In this document: positions 40,188 to 47,977 of the stretch, one piece after another
Layout: every line of letters begins with the position of its first letter
Position numbering within the stretch: the first letter of the stretch is position 1
Assembly: GCF_014207985.1 (NCBI RefSeq)
Contig: NZ_JACHMI010000001.1
Coordinates: 11,763,001 to 11,827,000, forward strand
Origin: Nonomuraea rubra
Lineage (GTDB): Bacteria; Actinomycetota; Actinomycetes; Streptosporangiales; Streptosporangiaceae
DNA: 64,000 bases
Reading direction: 5' to 3'
Notes under the pieces: model-generated
Database searches by the model: none
Seen by the model: only the letters and a program-made list of their open reading frames with translations
Told to the model about the DNA's origin: nothing
Made by a program: the position numbers and the translations under genes

Positions 40188-41083
40188 TCAGGTTCTGACC
40201 AGCGCCTTCTTCACCTTGAGGTACACGCGGAACAGCAGGCCGGGCGGAGACTCCGTGTACTCCGACTTCCGGTGCTCCAAGGGCGTGCAGGCATGGCACC
40301 GCATCGGGGGCGGCGCCTCGTACCTTCCCTCGTTCTCCGGGTCGGTCGTCTCGCTGAGCGGCAGTCCGCACCCCGGACACTTGTCGAACTCGTTCCTCCG
40401 GTGCGCCTTCGCGTACCCGAGGTCCTCGTCCGTCCACTCCGGATCGTGAGTGGTGACGGCACGTACCAGCCGGCCGTCCTCGTACTCGTACACGGTGACC
40501 GAGCGGCGTTGCCGCCCCAGGAGCACCGACCGCGGCACCCGGTAGGCCGCGGCGAGCGCTACTTCTTCGGCGAGTTCTGGAGAGCTTCGGAGGCTCTCCT
40601 GGATTTTGGGACGTCAACCCCGGACCGGTTGAGCCCCCACAGCGTCTGGAACAGGTCGTTCCACTGGCCCGTCGACATGGCGTCCACGAGTTTGCCGGCC
40701 TGCTCCTCGCTCATCGCCGGGTCGACCGCGCACGCCGCCAACAGACCCGGCCCGAACGTCTCGCTGTTGAAGGCGCCGTCGTTGTCGTTCCCCTCACGCG
40801 GCGGATACTTGGCCAGCAGGTCCATCCACGTCTTGTGAGTGACCGCACGAAGCTTGATCGCCACCGTGTGGGCGGCCATCTCCGCTTCCAACTCCTGAAC
40901 ACGGGACGCGAGCTGGCGCACTTCGCTGGAGTTGCCCGCGAGCGAATCCCGAGCCTGCAGTTCGGCGCGTGCGAGCTTCTGCTCTACCTGCTCCCACTCG
41001 CCCTGCAGGTCCGCCCGGGTGCACAGATTGAAGGTCCGCTCGGGCAGACGCATCTGCCCGAGCAGGTCGTCGATCGACGTCAT
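40188..41083 (-). CDS. Tail assembly chaperone G-T fusion made by -1 frameshift
   Basis: Reading starts as the G protein and shifts -1 at CCCAAAA (40610 to 40604), where CCA-AAA re-pairs as CCC-AAA. The -1 frame is open to the stop, giving about 298 residues. The T part reads PELAEEVALAAAYRVPRSVLLGR at the join, the typical gpT signature, and later has CPGCG and CHAC cysteine pairs. In lambda-like phages G and GT hold the tape measure protein until the tail tube is built. Confidence 0.8.
40559..41083 (-). CDS. Tail assembly chaperone G
   Basis: The 174-residue protein is helical with a coiled coil (WEQVEQKLARAELQARDSL, RVQELEAEMAAHTV), then VTHKTWMDLLAKYPPRE and a C-terminal region ending SPKK. 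Place, size and the slippery sequence near its end identify it as G. Its ATG overlaps the tail-tube stop by one base. Most ribosomes should end here. Confidence 0.85.
   Translation of the reverse strand: MTSIDDLLGQMRLPERTFNLCTRADLQGEWEQVEQKLARAELQARDSLAGNSSEVRQLASRVQELEAEMAAHTVAIKLRAVTHKTWMDLLAKYPPREGNDNDGAFNSETFGPGLLAACAVDPAMSEEQAGKLVDAMSTGQWNDLFQTLWGLNRSGVDVPKSRRASEALQNSPKK
40604..40610 (-). promoter_or_regulatory. Programmed -1 frameshift site CCCAAAA
   Basis: The heptamer fits X-XXY-YYZ in the G frame (C CCA AAA). It lies 45 bases before the G stop. Confidence 0.8.
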
Positions 41084-41571
41084 CAGGCGGCAACCAGCGC
41101 GTCAGCGTCAGCGGTGGTGTGGTTGAACAGCTTCGACACGAACCGCTGAGCGGCATTCAGCTCAGGCGGCTGCATGTTCGGCCGACCGCACCGGACCGGG
41201 TACACCTCGACGTTCTGGCCCGCGGCGTACGCGGTCTCGTGCGCCATATTGCGGCGCACCACCAGGTAGCCGAGTTGCCGGTCCACGAGCGTGTCCCAGC
41301 CGATGTCCTCGACCGCGACTTCCTTCCGCTTGACCGTCAGCTCGATCGAGTACTTGACGGTCCCCGCGTCCTCCGTCTCATCCCGGGAGGCCAGTGCGGT
41401 GTTGTCCACCGCGGCCTGCTCCGGGCTGATGCCGAGACCGTCCTTGGTGATGAACTCCTGCAGGTCCACGCCCGCGTTCAGCTCGGCAGCGGTCGGGGCG
41501 GAAATGTTGGCGATGGTGAGGCAGAACGTCACCTTGACGTTGCCATCACCGAGAAGGTCAGCGCCAGCCAT
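41083..41571 (-). CDS. Major tail (tube) protein
   Basis: The 162-residue protein begins AGADLLGDGNVKVTFCLTI and has ELNAGVDLQEFITKDGL, YSIELTVKRKEV and LGYLVVRRNM, in line with the beta-rich tail tube proteins of actinophages. It directly precedes the tail chaperones, the standard order. About 30-40 hexameric rings would form the tube. Confidence 0.85.
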   Translation of the reverse strand: MAGADLLGDGNVKVTFCLTIANISAPTAAELNAGVDLQEFITKDGLGISPEQAAVDNTALASRDETEDAGTVKYSIELTVKRKEVAVEDIGWDTLVDRQLGYLVVRRNMAHETAYAAGQNVEVYPVRCGRPNMQPPELNAAQRFVSKLFNHTTADADALVAA

Positions 41572-41574
41572 GGC

Positions 41575-41784
41575 CTACTCCTCATCCTTCGTGGCCGCGG
41601 CGCGGCGCGTAGCAGTGGTGGTCTTGGGGGTGTCCGCCTCGGCAGGCGACGCAGGGGCGGGCGATGCCTGCTCAGGGGTGGCGTCGACCGGCTCGTAGTC
41701 GGGGAAGTGACGCAGCGCGTCCGGGGAGACCAGCGCGGTGTGGCCGGTCAGCTTGGAGCGGACGCGGACAGTGGGGCGGGCCAT
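41575..41784 (-). CDS. Small virion-region protein, 69 residues
   Basis: N-terminal beta strand and loop (RPTVRVRSKLTGHTALVSPD), then a Pro/Ala/Thr-rich tail ending RRAAATKDEE. It overlaps the next gene's stop by one base. Many siphophages have a small protein of this kind near the tail tube gene. Function unknown. Confidence 0.6.
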   Translation of the reverse strand: MARPTVRVRSKLTGHTALVSPDALRHFPDYEPVDATPEQASPAPASPAEADTPKTTTATRRAAATKDEE

Positions 41785-42116
41785 CAGATGCGCACCGCCG
41801 CGAACGTCACGCTCGTCACCGACGAGCAGATGAAGGTGACCAGGCGGCCATCGCTTGGGTCGCCGAACTCCGGCAGCATTGGGATCCACATCTCGGCGCC
41901 GGTGCCGATCGTGTACGCCTTGTCCGGGTTGTCCACCAGGTAGGCGGTCTGGCCTGCGCCGGAGATGGTGCAGGTGATCGACCCGCCGGAGCCGTTCTTG
42001 ACGTGGATGAACGTTCGTGAGTCGGCGAGGACCTTGTCCCCGGTGGTGGCGGTCGCAGCGTGGTAGGTCGGCGTGACGCCGGCCACCGTGACCGCCTGAG
42101 CTGTGCGGGTAGCCAC
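41784..42116 (-). CDS. Small beta-rich virion protein, 110 residues
   Basis: I start at GTG with AAAGGAG upstream. The sequence (QAVTVAGVTPTYHAATATTGDKV, then FIHVKNGSGGSITCTISG and YTIGTGAEMWIPM) is beta-rich and resembles small decoration or fibre-base domains in actinophages. It lies just before the tail tube genes. Confidence 0.65.
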   Translation of the reverse strand: MATRTAQAVTVAGVTPTYHAATATTGDKVLADSRTFIHVKNGSGGSITCTISGAGQTAYLVDNPDKAYTIGTGAEMWIPMLPEFGDPSDGRLVTFICSSVTSVTFAAVRI

Positions 42117-42143
42117 TACGGGCTCCTTTCGGGCATGCCAAAG

Positions 42144-42169
42144 AGCCCGCACACCTCGGGTGCCGGGCT
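42144..42169 (-). terminator. Hairpin in the head-tail gene block
   Basis: AGCCCG/CGGGCT with an inner CAC/GTG pairing lies between the tail terminator-like gene and the next leftward gene. There is no clear T-run. Confidence 0.4.
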
Positions 42170-42186
42170 AAGTCAGGTGAAGTGGG

Positions 42187-42621
42187 TTAGGCGGGCTGCG
42201 AGCGGAACGCGATCTCAACAACCGCCATGAAGGTGGGTGGAGTCACGGACTCGTCCCGTCTCACAGGTGGCCCGCCAGGGGTGCGGACCGGGTAAGTGGA
42301 TCGGCTGGGCACAGTGAGGCGGCGGCCGATCAGGGCGGCACGTACGTCGTCGGCCGCGTCCTCGACCTGGGTGGCGTTCGCGCCGAACAGGTTGATCTGC
42401 GCCTGGTAGTCGAGGTACTCGTACGGCTCGGACACGTTGCCGTCCGGGATGCCGCCGAACGGGTAGACGACGGCGTACCGGATGAAGGTGGACGTGCCGG
42501 GGCTCCCTTGCCAGCCTGCCCCGTCTGGCCGGCGCGCTCGGCCGACCAGCATGGGGATCGCCTGGATGGCGGCCACTACCGCGTCCGTGTGGGGTGTGGT
42601 CGCGGCGATGGGGATGGTCAT
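42187..42621 (-). CDS. Tail terminator-like protein, 144 residues
   Basis: Alpha/beta protein (TDAVVAAIQAIPMLVG, STFIRYAVVYPFGG, EYLDYQAQINLFGANATQVEDAADDVRAAL, FMAVVEIAFRSQP) in the position and with the length of gpU-like tail terminators. These cap the tail and join it to the head. It follows the gp10-like gene by an ATGA overlap. Confidence 0.7.
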   Translation of the reverse strand: MTIPIAATTPHTDAVVAAIQAIPMLVGRARRPDGAGWQGSPGTSTFIRYAVVYPFGGIPDGNVSEPYEYLDYQAQINLFGANATQVEDAADDVRAALIGRRLTVPSRSTYPVRTPGGPPVRRDESVTPPTFMAVVEIAFRSQPA

Positions 42622-43052
42622 GTGATCGCCTTCTTCGCGATCTGCGCCATCACCTTGTCCAGAGGCTCGGTGGCCTGGTCGAACGCGGGCCGCATGTACG
42701 GCTGCGGGTCTGTGCCTGGGTGCTGGATGCTCTTGACCGGGTGTTCTGCGCCTTCCCAGAAGAGGGCGCCAGCGTTGCGGGCTTTGATCTCGTGCGGCTC
42801 GGTGCCGTACTCGACGTCAGCTCCATACGCTGCCGTTGGGCCGGCTTCGAAGCCCATCCAGTCGTCGATCGGATCCACGCCGATCGAGTTCTTCAGGTTC
42901 CCGGTGTCGACTGGGGCCTTGTTCTGGCCGAGCGTGACCGTGTCGTGTCCGATCTTCTTCACGACTGTCCTGGTCAGCGCCTCGGTTCTCGGCGCCACTT
43001 CATCAAGGTCCTTGATTAGGCCGTCGAGTTCGGAGGTATCCCAGCCGTTCAT
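42618..43052 (-). CDS. HK97 gp10-like neck protein, 144 residues
   Basis: Signature features are KAPVDTGNLKNSIGV, AAYGADVEYGTEPHEIKARN and PYMRPAFDQATEPL, as in the HK97 gp10 / head-tail joining family. It acts at the neck, between connector and tail terminator. Confidence 0.85.
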   Translation of the reverse strand: MNGWDTSELDGLIKDLDEVAPRTEALTRTVVKKIGHDTVTLGQNKAPVDTGNLKNSIGVDPIDDWMGFEAGPTAAYGADVEYGTEPHEIKARNAGALFWEGAEHPVKSIQHPGTDPQPYMRPAFDQATEPLDKVMAQIAKKAIT

Positions 43053-43483
43053 GACGCCTCCAGGTCGGTTAGATCCTGTTCGGCGATGAGGACGCGTTCC
43101 CACTGCTCGGACGCCATCCGGACATCGGTCACGCGTAGATCCACGCCAGCCAGGCGCGGATCGTGAGCGGTGTCGATGTGGATGTTGTCGTGCTCGCGGA
43201 CCTCGGCTGCGTCCCATTCGATGGCGACCTCGTAGCCGCGGGTGGTGACCCGCTGGTCGCCGGAGACGACGTACCTGGAGTCCGCAGGCTGCGGGGTGAC
43301 CCGGCATGGGCCCTGGTAGACGACGGCCGCTTCTGGCGGATGCCAGACATCGTCATCGTCCGTCGTCCCGTCTCCGCTGCCCGGCCGACTGATTGTGCAC
43401 CTGCCGGTCTGGGTTCCTGTCGCTGTCGGCCGGTGGTGCTGCGACCATCTGCCGTGGATGGGGGTGTGTCCCGCGAGCGGCAT
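43049..43483 (-). CDS. Head-closure-position protein, DUF6093-like, 144 residues
   Basis: Reads PLAGHTPIHGRWSQHH, then VYQGPCRVTPQPADSRYVVSGDQRVTTRGYEV and AGVDLRVTDVRMASEQWERVLIAEQ, a beta-barrel-like pattern found in actinophage proteins between connector and gp10. It probably seals the portal. It overlaps the gp10-like gene by ATGA. Confidence 0.7.
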   Translation of the reverse strand: MPLAGHTPIHGRWSQHHRPTATGTQTGRCTISRPGSGDGTTDDDDVWHPPEAAVVYQGPCRVTPQPADSRYVVSGDQRVTTRGYEVAIEWDAAEVREHDNIHIDTAHDPRLAGVDLRVTDVRMASEQWERVLIAEQDLTDLEAS

Positions 43484-43491
43484 CACACCCC

Positions 43492-43845
43492 CTACGGCTC
43501 GTATCTGGCGTAGCCAGCCCACCGGTCGAAGTCGACGACGTCGAACCCCACAGTGTCGTCACCGACCCCGTCGTCCACCTGCTGGCGTAGTCCTGCCGCT
43601 CGGGCCCGGAGTTCAGCGGCGACCTTGGCGCCGTCCGTCTGCAGGTCCTGCGTCCGGATGACCTTGGACACCAGCACCTCGGAGGAGGCGATGACGTCCA
43701 AGGCTGCAGCAGCGGCGAGTTTGACCGAGCCCTCCATCGACAGAAACGCGTCGATCTGTGGGTCGATCAGCAGCAGGTTGTCCTCGTCCGTGTCCGGGAT
43801 GAGAAGCCGGATCCGACCTCGGTCGGTGGAGTAGTCGATGGCCAT
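43492..43845 (-). CDS. Head-tail connector (gp6-like), 117 residues
   Basis: RIRLLIPDTDEDNLLLIDPQIDAFL and AAAALDVIASSEVLVSKVIRTQDLQTDGAKVAAELRARAAGLRQQ are typical of the HK97 gp6 / SPP1 gp15 helical adaptor, which docks beneath the portal. The length is normal for the family. Confidence 0.8.
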   Translation of the reverse strand: MAIDYSTDRGRIRLLIPDTDEDNLLLIDPQIDAFLSMEGSVKLAAAAALDVIASSEVLVSKVIRTQDLQTDGAKVAAELRARAAGLRQQVDDGVGDDTVGFDVVDFDRWAGYARYEP

Positions 43846-43855
43846 CGCGCGTCTC

Positions 43856-44149
43856 CTAGGCGGGGATGACCGCGACACCCCACGTGGCCGAGCCCGGATC
43901 GATCGCGCCGGCGGTGCCGTTGATGATGCGGATCGTGACCGTGTTCGCTGCGGAGACGAACGCGCACACGACCAGGCCGGCGTTCAGATTGCCGGGCGGT
44001 GCCGCGATGGCGAAGTCGCCGGTGGCGGCGCCCGTCACGGTGGCGGTCAGCGTGCCGACTGCGCCTGCGGCGATGGACGCGAAGTCCAAGGTCGCGGTTG
44101 CCTTCAGGATCGTGTCCGGCTTGGTGCCGTAGTAGGCGGCGTTGGCCAT
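43856..44149 (-). CDS. Small beta-rich virion protein, 97 residues
   Basis: Sequence is Ala/Thr/Gly/Val-rich (TATLDFASIAAGAVGTLTATVTG, NTVTIRIINGTAG). It lies between capsid and connector genes, where decoration proteins are often coded. A capsid surface role is likely but unproven. Confidence 0.6.
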   Translation of the reverse strand: MANAAYYGTKPDTILKATATLDFASIAAGAVGTLTATVTGAATGDFAIAAPPGNLNAGLVVCAFVSAANTVTIRIINGTAGAIDPGSATWGVAVIPA

Positions 44150-44436
44150 CAGGATGTCTCCTTGCTGGGCGACGCGCCCTTCGGAGTGGTCTTGCGAGTG
44201 CGGCGGGACGCCCCAGCCTTGCTCGGCGGCGCCGGCTTCGCTTCGATGTCCCGCTCTGGCGGTGCTACGGCGGGTTCGCGCAGTTCGACCGTGCCGTCAT
44301 CCGCCTTCTCGGGCCGCTCGGGGAGACGGTCAAGAATGCGCGCCAGCAAGTCGTTCTGCGCGTCCAGCCGCCCGGCCAGCGCCACGAGAAGCTTGTGGTC
44401 TGTGGTGAGCGGCCGGGGAAGGTCGGGCGAGGTCAC
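44149..44436 (-). CDS. Small head-region protein, 95 residues
   Basis: GTG overlaps the major capsid stop (GTGA). A helical N-terminus (TTDHKLLVALAGRLDAQNDLLARILDRL) is followed by a Pro/Lys/Glu-rich disordered tail. This arrangement is common right after capsid genes in actinophages; function unknown. Confidence 0.6.
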   Translation of the reverse strand: MTSPDLPRPLTTDHKLLVALAGRLDAQNDLLARILDRLPERPEKADDGTVELREPAVAPPERDIEAKPAPPSKAGASRRTRKTTPKGASPSKETS

Positions 44437-45572
44437 GCGCCCGCGCCGGTCGAGGCGATGCTCATCCGGCTGTCGACGAACGCGCCACCGTACACGTGCT
44501 TGATCTTCTTCTCGGCGCCTTCGGTGTCGAACGACACGGGCTCCTCGCCGCCGCCGATCCGGCGCATGTCCGGGATCTTCTCGTACAGGGCAGGCGCCTC
44601 GAAGCCGCGCAGCCGGCCGAACTCCATCGCGGGGCGAGGGCCGTTCGGGTTGGCGAACAGCCACCAGGAGGTGTCCGCGTTCGAGGAGGAGGCGACGGAC
44701 GGGATCCAGTAGTTGACGCTGATGCGCAGGTTCGCGGCGACGCCGTTGCCGGAGATGATGCGGACGTTGCCGTTGGGGTCCACCGTCCGGTACTCGGTCG
44801 TGTCGATGATCTCCTGAGCCTGCAGGGCCAGGCCAGGGCCGACGACGAGCTCGACGGCCTTGACGACGATCGGGTTGCCGTTGTCGTCGGTTCGCTTCAT
44901 CAGCGTGGTGATCGCCGACTGCAGGGAGTCGCGGTCCAGGGCGGCAGTGAGCAGGTTGCCGCCCGTGTAGACGCTGGTCAGGGGGCCGTTCGCGCCGCAG
45001 AACAGGCGGGTGACGAACTCCTCCTCCGAGTCGCGGGCGGAGTCGGCCAGGTCCTGCGGGAGCCGCATGAACGCGTTGAGGTCATCGTTGATCATGTTCT
45101 CCCAGGAGAGGGCGAACCCGGCCTCGTACTTGGCGACCGCGTAGCTGTACTCGGTCTCGTCCATGCCGCGGCGCTCGTGCTCGGCGAGTTCGCCGACCTT
45201 GGACAGCAGGCCGCGCACGCCGGACGTGGCGAACCGCTTGACCTCGCGGAAGTCGTTGACGGTGGCGGCGCGGGCGTAGTTCTGCCAGGTGGGCACGGTC
45301 GCCTCGTAGGCGCCGTACAGCTGCCGGTCCAGCGAGTCCGCGAACAGCAGCGGGAAGTCGCTGGTGGACATGGCCTCGCGGAAGTGGTCGATCGGTCGGC
45401 GGCCGTACCGGATGTCCTGCACGAACGCTTCAGCTTCGAGCAGGGCCCGCTCCCACTGCGGGTCGCGGCGCGGCCGGGCGGAAGACACCTTGCGCTGGCC
45501 GCCGAACGACTCGCGGAGGCTGGCGGCGTTGGAGTCGATGCGCTCCACGGCCGCAGAGAACAGAGTGGTCAT
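44433..45572 (-). CDS. Major capsid protein
   Basis: The 379-residue protein has features of Mu gpT-like and related HK97-fold capsids: FPLLFADSLDRQLYGAYEA, RFATSGVRGLL, ELAEHERRGMDETEYSYAVAKYEAGFALSWENMINDDL, then VVKAVELVVGPGLALQAQEI and SSNADTSWWLFANP. It follows the protease-scaffold and decoration genes, the expected order. About 415 copies or a multiple build the shell. Confidence 0.9.
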   Translation of the reverse strand: MTTLFSAAVERIDSNAASLRESFGGQRKVSSARPRRDPQWERALLEAEAFVQDIRYGRRPIDHFREAMSTSDFPLLFADSLDRQLYGAYEATVPTWQNYARAATVNDFREVKRFATSGVRGLLSKVGELAEHERRGMDETEYSYAVAKYEAGFALSWENMINDDLNAFMRLPQDLADSARDSEEEFVTRLFCGANGPLTSVYTGGNLLTAALDRDSLQSAITTLMKRTDDNGNPIVVKAVELVVGPGLALQAQEIIDTTEYRTVDPNGNVRIISGNGVAANLRISVNYWIPSVASSSNADTSWWLFANPNGPRPAMEFGRLRGFEAPALYEKIPDMRRIGGGEEPVSFDTEGAEKKIKHVYGGAFVDSRMSIASTGAGA

Positions 45573-45582
45573 GGAGAGGCTC

Positions 45583-45945
45583 CTAATAGCCGATCTTCAC
45601 GGGGATGGTGCCGGTGGCGCCGTTGCCGACGCTGCCGAGCGCGTAGCCGAAGCGGACGTTGCCCGACGACGCGTTGTTGATCTTGTTGGCGTCGGCGGCG
45701 TCGAAATACAGCAGATCGCCCGGGTTCACCGCGGCGGACTCCGCGTCCACCAGCAGATCCGCCACGCCGTTGCACTTCACGGTCGCGAAACCGTCCGAAC
45801 CCTCGTCGGTCAGCGCCACGAACGGAAGCTGGCCCAGAACGCCCGGGTCGCCGGACACGATCACACCGGAGGCGCCAGAGCCGGTCACCCCAGACACGTT
45901 GACGCGAAGCTGGTCGCCGTCCTCGAACACGATGTTGGTAGCCAT
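45583..45945 (-). CDS. Capsid decoration protein, DUF2190-like
   Basis: The 120-residue protein reads NIVFEDGDQLRVNVSGV, then DGFATVKCNGVADLLVDAESAAVNPGDLLYF and RFGYALGSVGNGATGTIPVKIGY, the beta-tulip pattern of DUF2190 capsid cement proteins. It stabilises the capsid surface. It lies between protease-scaffold and capsid genes. Confidence 0.85.
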   Translation of the reverse strand: MATNIVFEDGDQLRVNVSGVTGSGASGVIVSGDPGVLGQLPFVALTDEGSDGFATVKCNGVADLLVDAESAAVNPGDLLYFDAADANKINNASSGNVRFGYALGSVGNGATGTIPVKIGY

Positions 45946-45960
45946 GGGTCAGGTCCTCTC

Positions 45961-46461
45961 TTACGGCCGGCCTGCAGCGGCGAGCTTGGCGGCCTCGGGC
46001 GAAAGCCCGCGGGATCGGTACGTCTCCTCCAGCGCCGTCGAGGTCGCCGGGTCGGGCACGGACGGGGTGGTGGCGGACTCGCCCAGGCCGCGCACCTGGC
46101 CGGCGCCGTCGCCCTCGGCCAGGGATGCCAGGTAGGTGGCCTCAGTTTTCGCGGCCTCCTCGACGCTGGTCTTCAGTGCGGACTCGTCCAGCGTGTTCTC
46201 GGCGGTGAGCGGCACGGTCTCGGAGGTGAGCGTGGCCAGCAGCTTGGACTGGGCGGCCGGCGGGAGGCTGGACTCGGCCAGCACCTGCGTGGCGATCGGC
46301 CGGGCAGCCTCCAGGGCGGTGAACCGGGCCAGCTTCAGCGCGGCCTCGGCCGCCTCCTGCCGCGCGGCCTCAGCCTCGGCAAGAGCTGCGGCCTTCTCGT
46401 TCTCGGCGACGGTGCGAGCCTCTTCGAGCTCGCGCGCCTGCGCCTCGGTCAGTTCGGGCAT
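45961..46461 (-). CDS. Nested in-frame scaffold protein
   Basis: An internal ATG reading PELTEAQARELEEA is preceded by AAGGAGG with five bases between, a perfect ribosome binding site. The product would be the 166-residue helical C-terminal half of the protease fusion, which is a typical scaffold. Mu Z and lambda Nu3 are made this way, giving many scaffold copies per protease. Confidence 0.8.
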   Translation of the reverse strand: MPELTEAQARELEEARTVAENEKAAALAEAEAARQEAAEAALKLARFTALEAARPIATQVLAESSLPPAAQSKLLATLTSETVPLTAENTLDESALKTSVEEAAKTEATYLASLAEGDGAGQVRGLGESATTPSVPDPATSTALEETYRSRGLSPEAAKLAAAGRP

Positions 46462-47487
46462 CTCGCCCTCCTTGTCGGTGTTGTCGGCGGGCGAGCTGCC
46501 CGGCTCGTTCTTGGGTGCCGCGGCCTCAGCGGGTGCGGCAGTCTCGGTGTCCGGCTCGTCGTCTGGGGCAACGGTCTCCACGACCTCAGCAGGCCGCTCG
46601 GGGGCGGGAGGCTCATCCCAGAGATCGCGCTCGTACAGGCCAGGGACCTTCTCGGCGACGACCTTGTTGAAGGCGTCCAGCCCTTCGCCGATCGCGCTGG
46701 AAAGGCTGATGCGTTCCTCGCGCGTCAGGCGCCCGTCGCCGAACATGTCGTCGCACATCTCGCTGAATGCGCGGTGGACGCGGCTTTCGAGCCAGTGGCC
46801 GACGTTGCGGGCCTCGGCCACCTTCTTCAGGAAGGGCGGCTTGTCGTCCTCGTCGTCCTGGTCTTCGGCGTCGCCCGGCTTGTCGCCGGCCTTGCTGGTG
46901 GCGTTCTCGTCGTCGTCCTTCTTCGTGAACGGCGGAGCCTTCGCCTCAGTCGCCTTGCGCAGCAGGTCGCCCTGCTCGCGGGCGGATTCCAGCAGGGCCA
47001 CGATCTTTCCTCCAGCTCCGGCAGCGGTCACGAAATCGACGCTCGCGGCCTCGGTTAGCGCTGTGACGATGGGCCCGCGGATGTTCTCCTGCTGGGATGG
47101 CTCGACGGTCCCTGACGCGCGGATGCTCATGCCGATGTCGCCGGACATGGCCTCGATGACGGGCGCCCAGTGCTCGTACACCTCGACGTCGGCATACAGG
47201 CCGTCGCCTTCGTAGACCGCGGTGCTGGCCAGCTTTCCGGCCAGGTCCCTCACCGACCGCTCGGGGCGGTCGTAGGACTCGTTCACGCCGGGGTGATCCA
47301 AGAAGACGGGCAGGCCCTCCCTGAACACGCCGGCGTCTCGCTTCAGCATCGTCGCCGGATAGAACCCGGAACTGCCTTGAACGTCTCCGGCGATGATGCG
47401 GGCTCGGAAGCGGCGGCCCTTCGGTGTCTGCCCGCCGGCTGCCTCAGCGAGCGGCACGCGCTCGGTGAGCGCCTGTGGTTCGGGCAT
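45961..47487 (-). CDS. Prohead protease-scaffold fusion
   Basis: Residues 1-175 look like a phage prohead protease: RRFRARIIAGDVQGSSGFYP, GLPVFLDHPG with a candidate histidine, and IGMSIRASG with a candidate serine. An acidic linker (KDDDENATSKAGDKPGDAED) follows. The last 166 residues are a coiled-coil scaffold (LEEARTVAENEKAAALAEAEAARQ), with its own internal start. This is the Mu I/Z type of nested arrangement. Confidence 0.82.
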   Translation of the reverse strand: MPEPQALTERVPLAEAAGGQTPKGRRFRARIIAGDVQGSSGFYPATMLKRDAGVFREGLPVFLDHPGVNESYDRPERSVRDLAGKLASTAVYEGDGLYADVEVYEHWAPVIEAMSGDIGMSIRASGTVEPSQQENIRGPIVTALTEAASVDFVTAAGAGGKIVALLESAREQGDLLRKATEAKAPPFTKKDDDENATSKAGDKPGDAEDQDDEDDKPPFLKKVAEARNVGHWLESRVHRAFSEMCDDMFGDGRLTREERISLSSAIGEGLDAFNKVVAEKVPGLYERDLWDEPPAPERPAEVVETVAPDDEPDTETAAPAEAAAPKNEPGSSPADNTDKEGEMPELTEAQARELEEARTVAENEKAAALAEAEAARQEAAEAALKLARFTALEAARPIATQVLAESSLPPAAQSKLLATLTSETVPLTAENTLDESALKTSVEEAAKTEATYLASLAEGDGAGQVRGLGESATTPSVPDPATSTALEETYRSRGLSPEAAKLAAAGRP

Positions 47488-47499
47488 GGTTCCTCCAGG

Positions 47500-47652
47500 T
47501 CAGGTGATGTCAGGCAGGAAGCCGGCGAACAGGACGAGCGCGCCGGCCGTGCACACGAGGGTGGCGATCCACGCCTTGTGGACGGCGGCGTAGATGGCGG
47601 CACCGACCAGGCAGAGGGCGGCGATGACGATCAGCAGTTCAGGGACGGACAT
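47500..47652 (-). CDS. Small membrane protein, 50 residues
   Basis: Two hydrophobic helices (LLIVIAALCLVGAAIYAAV and WIATLVCTAGALVLFAGF) with a short Lys-containing loop. GGGAGA precedes the ATG. It sits between head protease and gpF genes on the late strand. Function unknown. Confidence 0.6.
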   Translation of the reverse strand: MSVPELLIVIAALCLVGAAIYAAVHKAWIATLVCTAGALVLFAGFLPDIT

Positions 47653-47688
47653 TGAGGTCTCCCAGCGGTTGGGTGAGAGAATGGGCGG

Positions 47689-47973
47689 ATGAACGAGGCG
47701 CAGATGATCGACCGCCGCGTGTCTGACGAGGTCCACGACTGCATCCGCCCCGGCTGTGGCAAGCGGGCCCAGACGGCGTTCATTGCCCGCGAGTGCGGAC
47801 GCTTCGCAGGGCGAGAGATGCAGCCGGGCGACTGGATCGATCTGTGTGCCGACGACGCCTCGGACGTCTACAAGGCGCAGCACCAGACGCGCGCCCAACT
47901 CCCCGAGTGGCTTCGGGTAGACGCCAAGCCGGACCCGTTTGACGAGCTGCTGGGCATCTCCGAAGGGTTCTGA
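47689..47973 (+). CDS. Cysteine-containing protein on the opposite strand (moron candidate), 94 residues
   Basis: Reads MNEAQMIDRRVSDEVHDCIR, then CGKRAQTAFIARECGR and WIDLCADDASDVY. Four Cys could form a zinc ribbon. It is divergent from the 50-residue membrane gene with 36 bases between, and converges on gpF with four bases between. No strong ribosome binding site is seen, so it may be leaderless. Confidence 0.55.
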   Translation: MNEAQMIDRRVSDEVHDCIRPGCGKRAQTAFIARECGRFAGREMQPGDWIDLCADDASDVYKAQHQTRAQLPEWLRVDAKPDPFDELLGISEGF

Positions 47974-47977
47974 GCGG

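Noticed and set aside
40027..40617. A third leftward frame across the chaperone and T region
   Set aside because: It is Arg/Pro/Ala-rich and lies across two frames already explained by the -1 shift.
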